Below are positions 32,217 to 39,362 of a stretch of DNA of 39,362 bases, piece after piece. The notes under the pieces are model-generated. The model searched no databases. It saw nothing but the letters and a program-made list of their open reading frames with translations, and had not been told where the DNA came from. Source of the stretch: an uncultured Lachnospiraceae bacterium (GTDB lineage Bacteria > Bacillota > Clostridia > Lachnospirales > Lachnospiraceae); assembly GCA_910577645.1 (NCBI GenBank), contig CAJTOL010000031.1, forward strand, positions 1 through 39,362, read 5' to 3'. The first letter of the stretch is position 1. Every line of letters starts with the position of its first letter. Made by a program: the position numbers and the translations under genes.

Positions 32217-35087
32217 ATGAAGGAGAAAGTTGTGTGGCCTGATTTATCCTGGCTGGAGGATCCGGAGATTTTTCGGGTGAACCGTCTGGATGCTCATTCG
32301 GATCATATCTATTATGAAAATAATGAGGACAGGGAAGCAGGCAATAGAAGCCTGTACCAGTCCTTAAACGGTCAGTGGCGCTTTGCTTTTTCCAGCCGTC
32401 CTGCAGAGCGGCCGGAGGATTTTTATAAAGAAAATTATGACGATTCCGGCTTTGGAACCATTGAGGTGCCGGGCCATATAGAGCTTCAGGGTTATGACAA
32501 AATTCACTACATCAATACCATGTATCCCTGGGACGGGCGCACGTTTCTGCGGCCGCCCCACATTGACTGGGACTATAATCCGGTAGGCTCTTATGTAACG
32601 GTCTTTGACCTGGAAAAATCCCTTCAGGGCAAGCGGGTGTGCATTTCTTTCCAGGGCGTGGAGCAGGCCTTTTTTGTGTGGCTTAACGGCAAGTTTATTG
32701 GATACAGCGAGGATACTTTTACCCCGTCAGAATTTGATCTGACTGATGCAGTAAGGGATGCCGGAAACCGGCTGTGCGTGGAGGTCTACAAGCGTTCCAG
32801 CGCTGCCTGGCTGGAGGATCAGGACTTCTTTCGGTTTTCCGGGATCTTCCGGGATGTATACCTGTTTGCCAAGCCGGAATGTCACATAGAGGATCTGTGG
32901 GTTCAGGCGGGACTGAAAGAGGACTGTACCACAGGAACCTTTAGGCTGAAAGTTAAGGCCTCCGGAGAAAGCATGTCCCTTTCCTGGAAATTAAAGGATC
33001 AGGAAGGTCAGATCGTCCAGTCTGGAAATTGGGCAGGAACGCCTGACGGCAAGGAGGATGCCCGGGATAATTTACAGAATGAAGACGATGAAAAATCCCC
33101 CTTTTCCTACGGCCCCTATATTCTTGCCGGGGAGGCAGAGCTTCCGGAAATAAACCGCTGGAGCAGTGAAAACCCTTATCTTTATCAGTTGGAAATCAGC
33201 GTATACGGGTCAGAAGGCCGTCTGATGGAGGTGATCCCGTATGCCGTAGGGTTCCGCCGTTTTGAGATCAAAAACAAAATTATGGAGATAAACGGCCAGC
33301 GGATTATCATAAACGGCGTTAACCGTCATGAATGGAATCCCCGCCGCGGACGAGCTATCACTAAAGAGGACATGCTGGCTGATATTGCTATTCTCAAGAA
33401 AAACAACATTAATGCTGTCCGTACCTGCCATTATCCCAACCAGAGCCTGTGGTACAAATTGTGTGACGAAAACGGCATTTATGTTATGGACGAAACCAAC
33501 CTGGAAAGCCATGGATCCTGGCAGAAAATGGGCGCCTGCGAGCCTTCCTGGAATGTACCGGCAAGTCTGCCTCAGTGGAAAGAATGTGTGCTGGATCGGG
33601 CATCTTCCATGCTGGAGAGAGATAAAAACCATACCTGTATTTTGTGGTGGTCCTGCGGAAATGAGTCTTATGCCGGAGAGTGTATCCGGGCCATGAGCCG
33701 CTACTTCCATGACACAGATCCTTCCAGAGTGGTACACTACGAGAGTGTGTTCTGGAACCGGGAATTTAACGATATCAGTGATGTGGAGAGCCGGATGTAC
33801 GCAACTCCCCAAGAGGTAAGGGAGTATCTGGAAAATAATCCGGAAAAGCCCTTCCTTCTCTGCGAATACATGCATGATATGGGCAACTCCATAGGAGGCA
33901 TGGAGAGTTACATCCGCCTCTTAGATCAGTTCCCCATGTATCAGGGAGGATTTATCTGGGATTATATCGATCAGGCCATTTACCGAAAGGATGTAGACGG
34001 CAGAGAGGTGTTGGGCTATGGCGGCGACTTTGACGACCGGCCAACAGATTATGCCTTCAGCGGAAACGGGATTGTCTTTGCCGACCGCACGGAAAAACCG
34101 GCTATGCAGGAGGTGCGCTACTGGTACAGCAGCAAAAAGGAGCGCCGGGAATGGGATGAGGCCAATAAGGCGGCTGCCAGGGCGGCGCAGAACCAGATCC
34201 GGAAAGATATCTTGTCTAAAGAGCCGGATGAAGAAAGGCCCTTTACAGTGATCCGGGGAGATGTGAACTTAGGAGTAAAAGGCCGGGATTTTCATGTGAT
34301 TTTCTCTTACGCCCAGCATGGGATTGTGTCCCTGGTTTACAAAGACAGAGAGTGGGTCTACCGTCCGGCACTGCCTGCCTTCTGGCGCGCCACCACAGAA
34401 AATGACAAGGGCAATGGATTTGATAAAAAGAGCGCCATGTGGGCGGCTGCCGATCAATTTATCAACTGCACCGGCTGGCAGGTGGAGGAAGAAGAAAACC
34501 AGGTTTCCATTACTTATCAATACGAGACCTGTACCAATCCGGCTGCCAGAGTGGAAGTTTCCTACACCGTAGACGCTTCCGGCGCTATTAGAGTGGACAC
34601 CCATTATTTCGGCAGGGAGGGTCTGCCGGCGCTTCCGTTGTTTGGCCTTCGGTTTGTGCTGCCGTTTTCAGCCGCCAGAACAGAGTGGCAGGGCCTTAGC
34701 GGCGAGACCTATCCGGATCGGAAAAAGGGAGGCAGGTTCGGCATCTGGGAAAGCTGTCCGGAAAAACCGGATTACCTGGTGCCTCAGGAATACGGCTGCC
34801 ATATGGACACGGTATGGATGAAGCTTTACGCTTCAGGAGAAGATTATTTAAAAATCACCATGGCAGGGGAAAAGCCCTTCCATTTCAGCGCCCTTCCCTA
34901 TACGCCCCAGGAGCTGGAAAGCGCCCTGCACAAAGAAGAACTGCCGGTTCCAAGGCGTACTGTGGTGTCTGTTCTGGCTGCTATGCGGGGGGTAGGCGGA
35001 ATCGACAGCTGGGGCTGTGATGTGGAGGAAGCCTATTGGGTATCTGCAGAAAAGGACATAGAATTTACATTTATCATCAGCCAATAA
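32217..35087 (+). CDS. lacZ: Beta-galactosidase, glycoside hydrolase family 2
   Basis: A large GH2 enzyme (956 aa) with no signal peptide, so intracellular. The jelly-roll N-terminal domain includes SLNGQWRFAFSSRP and the region around PWDGRTFLRPPHID. The TIM-barrel carries acid/base Glu483 in SCGNESY (usually SLGNES) and nucleophile Glu550 in LLCEYMHDMGNS. VNRHEWNPRRGRAITKEDM and NAVRTCHYPN are standard. The C-terminal Bgal small-chain-like domain begins near residue 680 (VIRGDVNLGVKGRDFHVIFS). ATG follows AAAAGGAGGAAAAGAGAAAAAT. It ends the sugar operon and should cleave the imported galactoside. Exact linkage preference is unknown. Confidence 0.94.
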   Translation: MKEKVVWPDLSWLEDPEIFRVNRLDAHSDHIYYENNEDREAGNRSLYQSLNGQWRFAFSSRPAERPEDFYKENYDDSGFGTIEVPGHIELQGYDKIHYINTMYPWDGRTFLRPPHIDWDYNPVGSYVTVFDLEKSLQGKRVCISFQGVEQAFFVWLNGKFIGYSEDTFTPSEFDLTDAVRDAGNRLCVEVYKRSSAAWLEDQDFFRFSGIFRDVYLFAKPECHIEDLWVQAGLKEDCTTGTFRLKVKASGESMSLSWKLKDQEGQIVQSGNWAGTPDGKEDARDNLQNEDDEKSPFSYGPYILAGEAELPEINRWSSENPYLYQLEISVYGSEGRLMEVIPYAVGFRRFEIKNKIMEINGQRIIINGVNRHEWNPRRGRAITKEDMLADIAILKKNNINAVRTCHYPNQSLWYKLCDENGIYVMDETNLESHGSWQKMGACEPSWNVPASLPQWKECVLDRASSMLERDKNHTCILWWSCGNESYAGECIRAMSRYFHDTDPSRVVHYESVFWNREFNDISDVESRMYATPQEVREYLENNPEKPFLLCEYMHDMGNSIGGMESYIRLLDQFPMYQGGFIWDYIDQAIYRKDVDGREVLGYGGDFDDRPTDYAFSGNGIVFADRTEKPAMQEVRYWYSSKKERREWDEANKAAARAAQNQIRKDILSKEPDEERPFTVIRGDVNLGVKGRDFHVIFSYAQHGIVSLVYKDREWVYRPALPAFWRATTENDKGNGFDKKSAMWAAADQFINCTGWQVEEEENQVSITYQYETCTNPAARVEVSYTVDASGAIRVDTHYFGREGLPALPLFGLRFVLPFSAARTEWQGLSGETYPDRKKGGRFGIWESCPEKPDYLVPQEYGCHMDTVWMKLYASGEDYLKITMAGEKPFHFSALPYTPQELESALHKEELPVPRRTVVSVLAAMRGVGGIDSWGCDVEEAYWVSAEKDIEFTFIISQ

Positions 35088-35112
35088 TAAGGAAGCCATG
35101 GGAGATGGTTTT

Positions 35113-36243
35113 ATGATAGTGCGCTGTGCGTCTTATATACCCCGGTTTCAATGTCTGGCGGATAACTGCCCGGATACCTGCTGCCAGGGGTGGGAGATTC
35201 AGATAGATCCCAAAACCTTAGAGAGTTACCGGGAGGAAAGAGGGCCTTTAAAAAGGCCCTTAAGGCGATGGGTGGACTTTTCTGCCAAAAGCCTGATTTT
35301 CCGGAATGGAGTCTGTCCGTTTTTGGAACAGGGACTGTGCCGCCTTCAGAAGGAAAAAGGAGAGGGCATGCTTTGTACTGCCTGCCGCCGTTATCCCCGC
35401 CACATGGAGGAATACGGTGCCAGAAGAGAGTGGTCCTTATCACTGTCCTGTCCGGCTGCTGTGGATTTGGTGCTGAATCAGAGAGAACCTATTAAATTTA
35501 TAGAAAAAGAACTTCCCAAAACTGCCCGTCCGGAGGAAGAGGTGGAAGCAGATCTTCTTTCTGCCCTCCTTGCAGTCCGGGATACTGCAATCCAAATCAG
35601 CCAGGACAGGAAGCTGCCGCTGGAAACCCGTATGGCAGCAGTGCTGGCCATGGCCCATGACGTCCAGTCACGGCTGGGAACCTATCAAAACCGGCCCAGG
35701 CTGACAGCAGTTGTAAAGGTACTGGAAAAATACCGGTTTGCTGCAGCAGAAAGCAGGCCGGGCTTTTTGCGCCGCCTGGATTTCTGCCGGGTAGACAGCC
35801 GCAGCCGGGAGCGGTTGTTAGACCGGCTGTCGGATCTTTTGTGGGAACTGCCGCCTGCCTGCAGGCGCTGGAAACAGTGCCTGTCCCGCGCCAGCTTTTC
35901 AGCTTTCCGGGAGAGTCAGGGGCCTGGCAGGGGAAGCGCTGCCAAAGAGAAAAGCCAGGTATGTTATGAGCATCTGCTGGTTACCTATCTGGATTTGTAT
36001 CTGGTGGGAGCAGTTTATGATGACGATGTGTTTACCAAGGCCAAGCTGGCAGTTTACCACTGTCTGATGCTTAAGCAGATGGAAAAACGGCTGGGAGAAG
36101 AGCTGCCTGAATTTCTTTATATTTATGCCAGAGAGGTGGAGCATGAGGAATCAAATCTGGAATATTTGGAAAAAAGGCTTGCGTCAAAAAAGGAATTTAA
36201 TCTGAATATTTTTCTGGCCTGTATCCTTTCACCATTAGATTAA
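35113..36243 (+). CDS. fliB: FliB-like flagellin lysine-N-methylase family protein
   Basis: A 376-aa Cys-rich protein of the FliB family, which in other bacteria methylates flagellin lysines. Conserved clusters are visible: RCASYIPRFQCLADNCPDTC followed by CQGW, GVCPFLEQGLCRLQKEKGEG, and LCTACRRYPR. The C-terminal CYEHLLVTYLDLYLVG also fits. ATG at 35113, seven bases after GGAGA, gives the usual MIVRC start; ATG at 35098 is an alternative. No flagellar gene lies in the window, and many Lachnospiraceae carry this family without obvious flagellin partners, so the substrate is open. It follows lacZ by 25 bp and may be co-transcribed. Confidence 0.8.
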   Translation: MIVRCASYIPRFQCLADNCPDTCCQGWEIQIDPKTLESYREERGPLKRPLRRWVDFSAKSLIFRNGVCPFLEQGLCRLQKEKGEGMLCTACRRYPRHMEEYGARREWSLSLSCPAAVDLVLNQREPIKFIEKELPKTARPEEEVEADLLSALLAVRDTAIQISQDRKLPLETRMAAVLAMAHDVQSRLGTYQNRPRLTAVVKVLEKYRFAAAESRPGFLRRLDFCRVDSRSRERLLDRLSDLLWELPPACRRWKQCLSRASFSAFRESQGPGRGSAAKEKSQVCYEHLLVTYLDLYLVGAVYDDDVFTKAKLAVYHCLMLKQMEKRLGEELPEFLYIYAREVEHEESNLEYLEKRLASKKEFNLNIFLACILSPLD

Positions 36244-36377
36244 ATCCATTGACAGAAAAGGGCTGAAATTCGCAAATCCGAATGAAAAACAGATACTCGA
36301 AAATGCATATATTTGTAAGCCCTTACAGAAAAAAAAGCGTGAAAAACCTGCATTTTTTTGGAAAATTGAAAGGGAAA

Positions 36378-36409
36378 TCACTTTACGGTAAGTGAAATTA
36401 TGCTATAAT
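36378..36409 (+). promoter_or_regulatory. ppdK promoter with inverted repeat
   Basis: TATAAT at 36404-36409 has a candidate -35 (TTTACG at about 36382-36387, spacing about 16). TCACTT (36378-36383) and AAGTGA (36390-36395) form a perfect 6-bp inverted repeat over the -35, suggesting an operator. Confidence 0.6.
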
Positions 36410-36430
36410 ATTTACGATAGACATTAATAG

Positions 36431-36544
36431 CAAGCGCATATATAGAAGAACCCAAAGAGTAGACAAGCCCTAAGGGTTTTTCTATATGTGCGCTTGTAAA
36501 GGCACACAGCCGGAAGTGCAGCTCTGCAGCAGATTCCGGTTGCC
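36431..36544 (+). promoter_or_regulatory. Structured 5' leader of ppdK (two strong hairpins)
   Basis: A 23-bp stem pairs 36431-36453 (starts CAAGCGCATATATAGAA) with 36474-36496, continuous apart from two G:T pairs, around a 20-nt loop. A second hairpin pairs CAGCCGGAA (36507-36515) with TTCCGGTTG (36534-36542), with an inner TGCAG/CTGCA and an outer GGCA/TGCC. The leader runs about 155 nt from the -10 to the start codon. I recognise no known riboswitch in it. Confidence 0.7.
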
Positions 36545-36573
36545 ACACTCAAACTTTTAGGAGGAATTTATCG

Positions 36574-39198
36574 ATGGCAAAATGGGTTTATTTGTTCAAA
36601 GAAGGCAATGCCGACATGAGAAACCTGTTAGGCGGCAAGGGCGCAAACCTGGCTGAGATGACGAATTTAGGTCTTCCGGTTCCCCAGGGTTTCACCATTA
36701 CCACCGAGGCTTGTACTCAGTATTATGAGGACGGCCGTGTAATCAATGACGAAATTATGGGTCAGATTATGGAGTACATTACCAAGATGGAGGAGATTAC
36801 CGGCAAGAAGTTCGGCGATAAGGAAAATCCCCTTCTGGTTTCTGTTCGCTCCGGCGCACGTGCATCCATGCCTGGTATGATGGACACCATCTTAAACCTG
36901 GGTCTGAATGAAGAAGTAGTAGAAGTTCTGGCAGCTAAGTCCGGCAATCCCCGCTGGGCATGGGACTGCTATAGAAGATTTATCCAGATGTTCTCCGACG
37001 TTGTTATGGAAGTTGGAAAGAAATATTTTGAAGAGCTTATCGACAAGATGAAAGCAAACAAGGGCGTTACTCAGGACGTTGATTTGACTGCTGACGACTT
37101 AAAGGAGCTGGCTAACCAGTTTAAGGCTGAGTACAAGGCTAAGATTGGGGAAGACTTCCCCACCGATCCCAAGGTTCAGCTTATGGAAGCTGTTAAGGCC
37201 GTATTCCGTTCCTGGGACAACCCCAGAGCAAATGTATACCGCCGCGACAACGATATTCCCTATTCCTGGGGTACTGCTGTAAACGTACAGATGATGGCAT
37301 TCGGCAACATGGGTGAGACTTCCGGTACCGGCGTTGCCTTCACCCGCGATCCTGCTACCGGCGAGAAGCACCTGATGGGCGAGTTCTTAATGAACGCACA
37401 GGGTGAGGACGTAGTAGCCGGTGTACGTACACCCCAGAAGATTGATCAGTTAAAAGAAGTTATGCCGGAAGTTTACGACCAGTTTGTAGGCATCTGCAAT
37501 ACCCTGGAAGATCATTACCGCGATATGCAGGATATGGAGTTTACCATTGAGGATAAGAAGCTGTATATGCTTCAGACCCGTAATGGCAAGAGAACTGCAA
37601 AGGCTGCGTTAAAGATTGCCTGCGACTTAGTTGATGAGGGCATGATCACTGAGGAAAAGGCTGTTAAGATGATTGACCCGAGAAACTTAGACACCCTGCT
37701 CCATCCTCAGTTTGACGCTGAAGCATTAAAGAAGGCTGAGCCGGTTGCAAAGGCTCTGGCTGCATCTCCGGGCGCTGCATGCGGTAAGATTGTATTTACT
37801 GCAGAGGACGCAAAAGAGTGGAAGGCAAAGGGTGAGAAGGTAGTTCTGGTTCGTCTGGAAACCTCTCCGGAAGATATTGAGGGTATGAAGGCTGCTCAGG
37901 GTATCCTGACTGTCCGCGGCGGTATGACCTCTCATGCTGCAGTAGTTGCCCGCGGTATGGGTACTTGCTGTGTATCCGGCTGCTCTGATATTGCTATGGA
38001 CGAGGCAAACAAGAAGTTTGTTTTAGGCGGCAAAGAGTACCATGAAGGCGACTGGCTGTCTATTGACGGTTCTACCGGTAAAATTTACGACGGTATCATC
38101 CCCACTGTAGATGCTACCATTGCCGGCGAATTCGGCAGAATCATGGCCTGGGCTGACAAGTACAGAAGATTAAAAGTAAGAACCAACGCAGATACTCCTG
38201 CTGACGCTAAGAAGGCAAGAGAGTTAGGCGCAGAGGGTATCGGCCTTTGCCGTACCGAGCATATGTTCTTTGAGGGCGACAGAATTGATGCATTCCGTGA
38301 GATGATCTGCTCTGACACTGTAGAAGAGAGAGAAGCAGCTCTGGAGAAGATCCTTCCCGTACAGCAGAGCGACTTTGAAAAGTTATACGAGGCTCTGGAA
38401 GGCAACCCGGTTACCATCCGTTTCTTAGACCCGCCGCTGCATGAGTTCGTTCCCACTGAGGAAGCCGATATCGAGAAGCTGGCAAACTCTCAGGGCAAGA
38501 CCGTTGAGCAGATCAAGAATATTATCGAGTCTCTTCATGAGTTTAACCCCATGATGGGACACCGCGGATGCCGTCTGGCAGTTACCTATCCGGAGATTGC
38601 CAAGATGCAGACCAAGGCAGTGATCCGTGCCGCTATTAACGTAAAGAAAGCTCATGCTGACTGGAACATCGTACCGGAGATTATGATTCCGTTAATTGGC
38701 GATGTAAAAGAGTTAAAGTATGTTAAGAAGTTTGTAGTAGAAACCGCTGATGCTGAAATCGCGGCAGCAGGCGTTGACTTAAAGTACGAAGTAGGTACTA
38801 TGATTGAGATCCCGAGAGCAGCATTAACTGCTGACGAGATTGCAAAAGAGGCTGAATTCTTCTGCTTCGGTACCAATGACTTAACTCAGATGACCTATGG
38901 CTTCTCCCGCGACGATGCAGGCAAGTTCCTGAACGCTTACTATGATGCCAAGATCTTCGAGAACGATCCTTTTGCTAAGTTAGATCAGACTGGCGTTGGC
39001 AAACTGATGGAGATGTCCATTAAGTTAGGTAAGCCGGTACGTCCTGATATGCATGTAGGTATCTGTGGCGAGCACGGCGGCGACCCGTCTTCCGTAGAAT
39101 TCTGCCATAAGATTGGTTTGGATTATGTATCCTGCTCACCCTTCCGCGTACCCATCGCAAGATTGGCAGCGGCTCAGGCGGCTATACAAAGTAGGTAG
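36574..39198 (+). CDS. ppdK: Pyruvate, phosphate dikinase
   Basis: The enzyme interconverts pyruvate, ATP and phosphate with phosphoenolpyruvate, AMP and diphosphate, and serves glycolysis or gluconeogenesis. It is full length (874 aa). The N-terminal nucleotide-binding domain starts WVYLFKEGNADMRNLLGGKG. The phosphohistidine domain has His454 in RGGMTSHAAVVARGMGTCCV (about canonical 455). The PEP/pyruvate TIM barrel has Cys831 in HVGICGEHGGDPSS. Codon use is strongly biased and regular, as for a highly expressed gene. ATG follows AGGAGGAATTTATCG. The C-terminus ends AAQAAIQSR, of usual length, but an unrelated coding-like stretch follows immediately. Confidence 0.97.
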   Translation: MAKWVYLFKEGNADMRNLLGGKGANLAEMTNLGLPVPQGFTITTEACTQYYEDGRVINDEIMGQIMEYITKMEEITGKKFGDKENPLLVSVRSGARASMPGMMDTILNLGLNEEVVEVLAAKSGNPRWAWDCYRRFIQMFSDVVMEVGKKYFEELIDKMKANKGVTQDVDLTADDLKELANQFKAEYKAKIGEDFPTDPKVQLMEAVKAVFRSWDNPRANVYRRDNDIPYSWGTAVNVQMMAFGNMGETSGTGVAFTRDPATGEKHLMGEFLMNAQGEDVVAGVRTPQKIDQLKEVMPEVYDQFVGICNTLEDHYRDMQDMEFTIEDKKLYMLQTRNGKRTAKAALKIACDLVDEGMITEEKAVKMIDPRNLDTLLHPQFDAEALKKAEPVAKALAASPGAACGKIVFTAEDAKEWKAKGEKVVLVRLETSPEDIEGMKAAQGILTVRGGMTSHAAVVARGMGTCCVSGCSDIAMDEANKKFVLGGKEYHEGDWLSIDGSTGKIYDGIIPTVDATIAGEFGRIMAWADKYRRLKVRTNADTPADAKKARELGAEGIGLCRTEHMFFEGDRIDAFREMICSDTVEEREAALEKILPVQQSDFEKLYEALEGNPVTIRFLDPPLHEFVPTEEADIEKLANSQGKTVEQIKNIIESLHEFNPMMGHRGCRLAVTYPEIAKMQTKAVIRAAINVKKAHADWNIVPEIMIPLIGDVKELKYVKKFVVETADAEIAAAGVDLKYEVGTMIEIPRAALTADEIAKEAEFFCFGTNDLTQMTYGFSRDDAGKFLNAYYDAKIFENDPFAKLDQTGVGKLMEMSIKLGKPVRPDMHVGICGEHGGDPSSVEFCHKIGLDYVSCSPFRVPIARLAAAQAAIQSR

Positions 39199-39328
39199 GA
39201 GTTCTCTTTCCTTTGAATTACCGCTATCTTTCGAGCAGGCGGCAGCTTACCGAAAGGCTAACGGACAGTATGTAAGGAAAAATCAATGGAGAGAAACGAA
39301 TGTAACCGTTTATATCGACCTTGATTAG
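39191..39328 (+). pseudogene. Unidentified coding-like tail directly after ppdK
   Basis: Just beyond the ppdK stop a different frame reads LPLSFEQAAAYRKANGQYVR then KNQWRETNVTVYIDLD and TAG at 39326-39328. The peptide looks like a real protein C-terminus, although I cannot name its family. It has no start codon or ribosome site of its own and continues back only as the shifted frame of ppdK. It may be the broken end of a mobile-element gene. No terminator is visible between it and ppdK. The window ends 34 bp later. Confidence 0.35.
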
Positions 39329-39362
39329 ATGATGAATTATGATAAGCGTATCATTAGAAATA

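Noticed and set aside
39113..39328. The 71-codon frame from 39113 as an intact small gene.
   Set aside because: Its first part is only the shifted frame of ppdK codons and it lacks a ribosome site; only the tail after ppdK looks like real protein.

Overview
The window looks like chromosome of a gut Lachnospiraceae bacterium (Clostridium cluster XIVa); the genus is not resolved. This rests on inference from gene content: a THF riboswitch with an ECF folate transporter, the galactokinase variant, Rpn-family remnants, a YesM/YesN sugar system, pyruvate phosphate dikinase, a FliB-like protein, strong AGGAGG ribosome sites and moderate GC. No rRNA, tRNA, CRISPR array or intact transposase was seen.

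Layout. (1) 1-4000 is an AT-richer, decaying accessory segment. It holds a peptide-type ABC exporter whose ATPase is frameshifted inside Walker A while its permease is intact, then two broken XRE-type regulators. (2) 4017-6786 is a four-gene run: Sfp-type phosphopantetheinyl transferase, hotdog thioesterase, PAP2 phosphatase and metallo-beta-lactamase-fold hydrolase. (3) 6806-7617 is a promoter, THF riboswitch and folT, followed by mrp. (4) 8667-9592 is a small AT-rich insertion with an orphan P-loop kinase-like gene and an IS110 remnant. (5) 9711-13245 holds relQ, a GNAT acetyltransferase, lrgAB and a second PAP2-like membrane protein. (6) 13226-14831 is a metal-response block: ArsR sensor plus HMA protein with no efflux ATPase, then a DtxR-type regulator, an iron-box-like palindrome and a 50-residue FeoB-associated Cys-rich protein with no feoAB. 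A roughly 150-bp inverted-repeat element flanked by a 9-bp direct repeat follows directly. (7) 14956-22282 holds a cytidylate-kinase-like protein, a YhcC-type radical SAM protein, galK, an Rpn pseudogene and carB. (8) 22584-25394 holds glnA, an ANTAR protein and dapF. (9) 25381-35087 is a galactoside system: YesM/YesN two-component pair, solute-binding lipoprotein, two permeases and a GH2 beta-galactosidase. (10) 35113-39198 holds fliB-like and ppdK, the latter behind a highly structured leader.

How the genes fit together. The YesMN-ABC-LacZ cluster would import and cleave a beta-galactoside, and galK about 10 kb away would phosphorylate the released galactose. No transporter ATPase is present, so a shared MsmX-type ATPase elsewhere is implied. 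glnA and the ANTAR protein suggest nitrogen control by transcription antitermination.

The most unusual material is non-coding. A family of short hairpins built on a CAGTGGACA...TGTCC core occurs at 3944, 12465, 16655 (one arm only) and 18999. Three copies lie just upstream of genes and one forms the end of a pseudogene. A MITE-like element at 14673-14821 has a three-way-junction fold and contains a related GCGGACA...TGTCCGC hairpin. The ppdK leader carries a 23-bp hairpin plus a second hairpin. These are the best candidates for undescribed elements.
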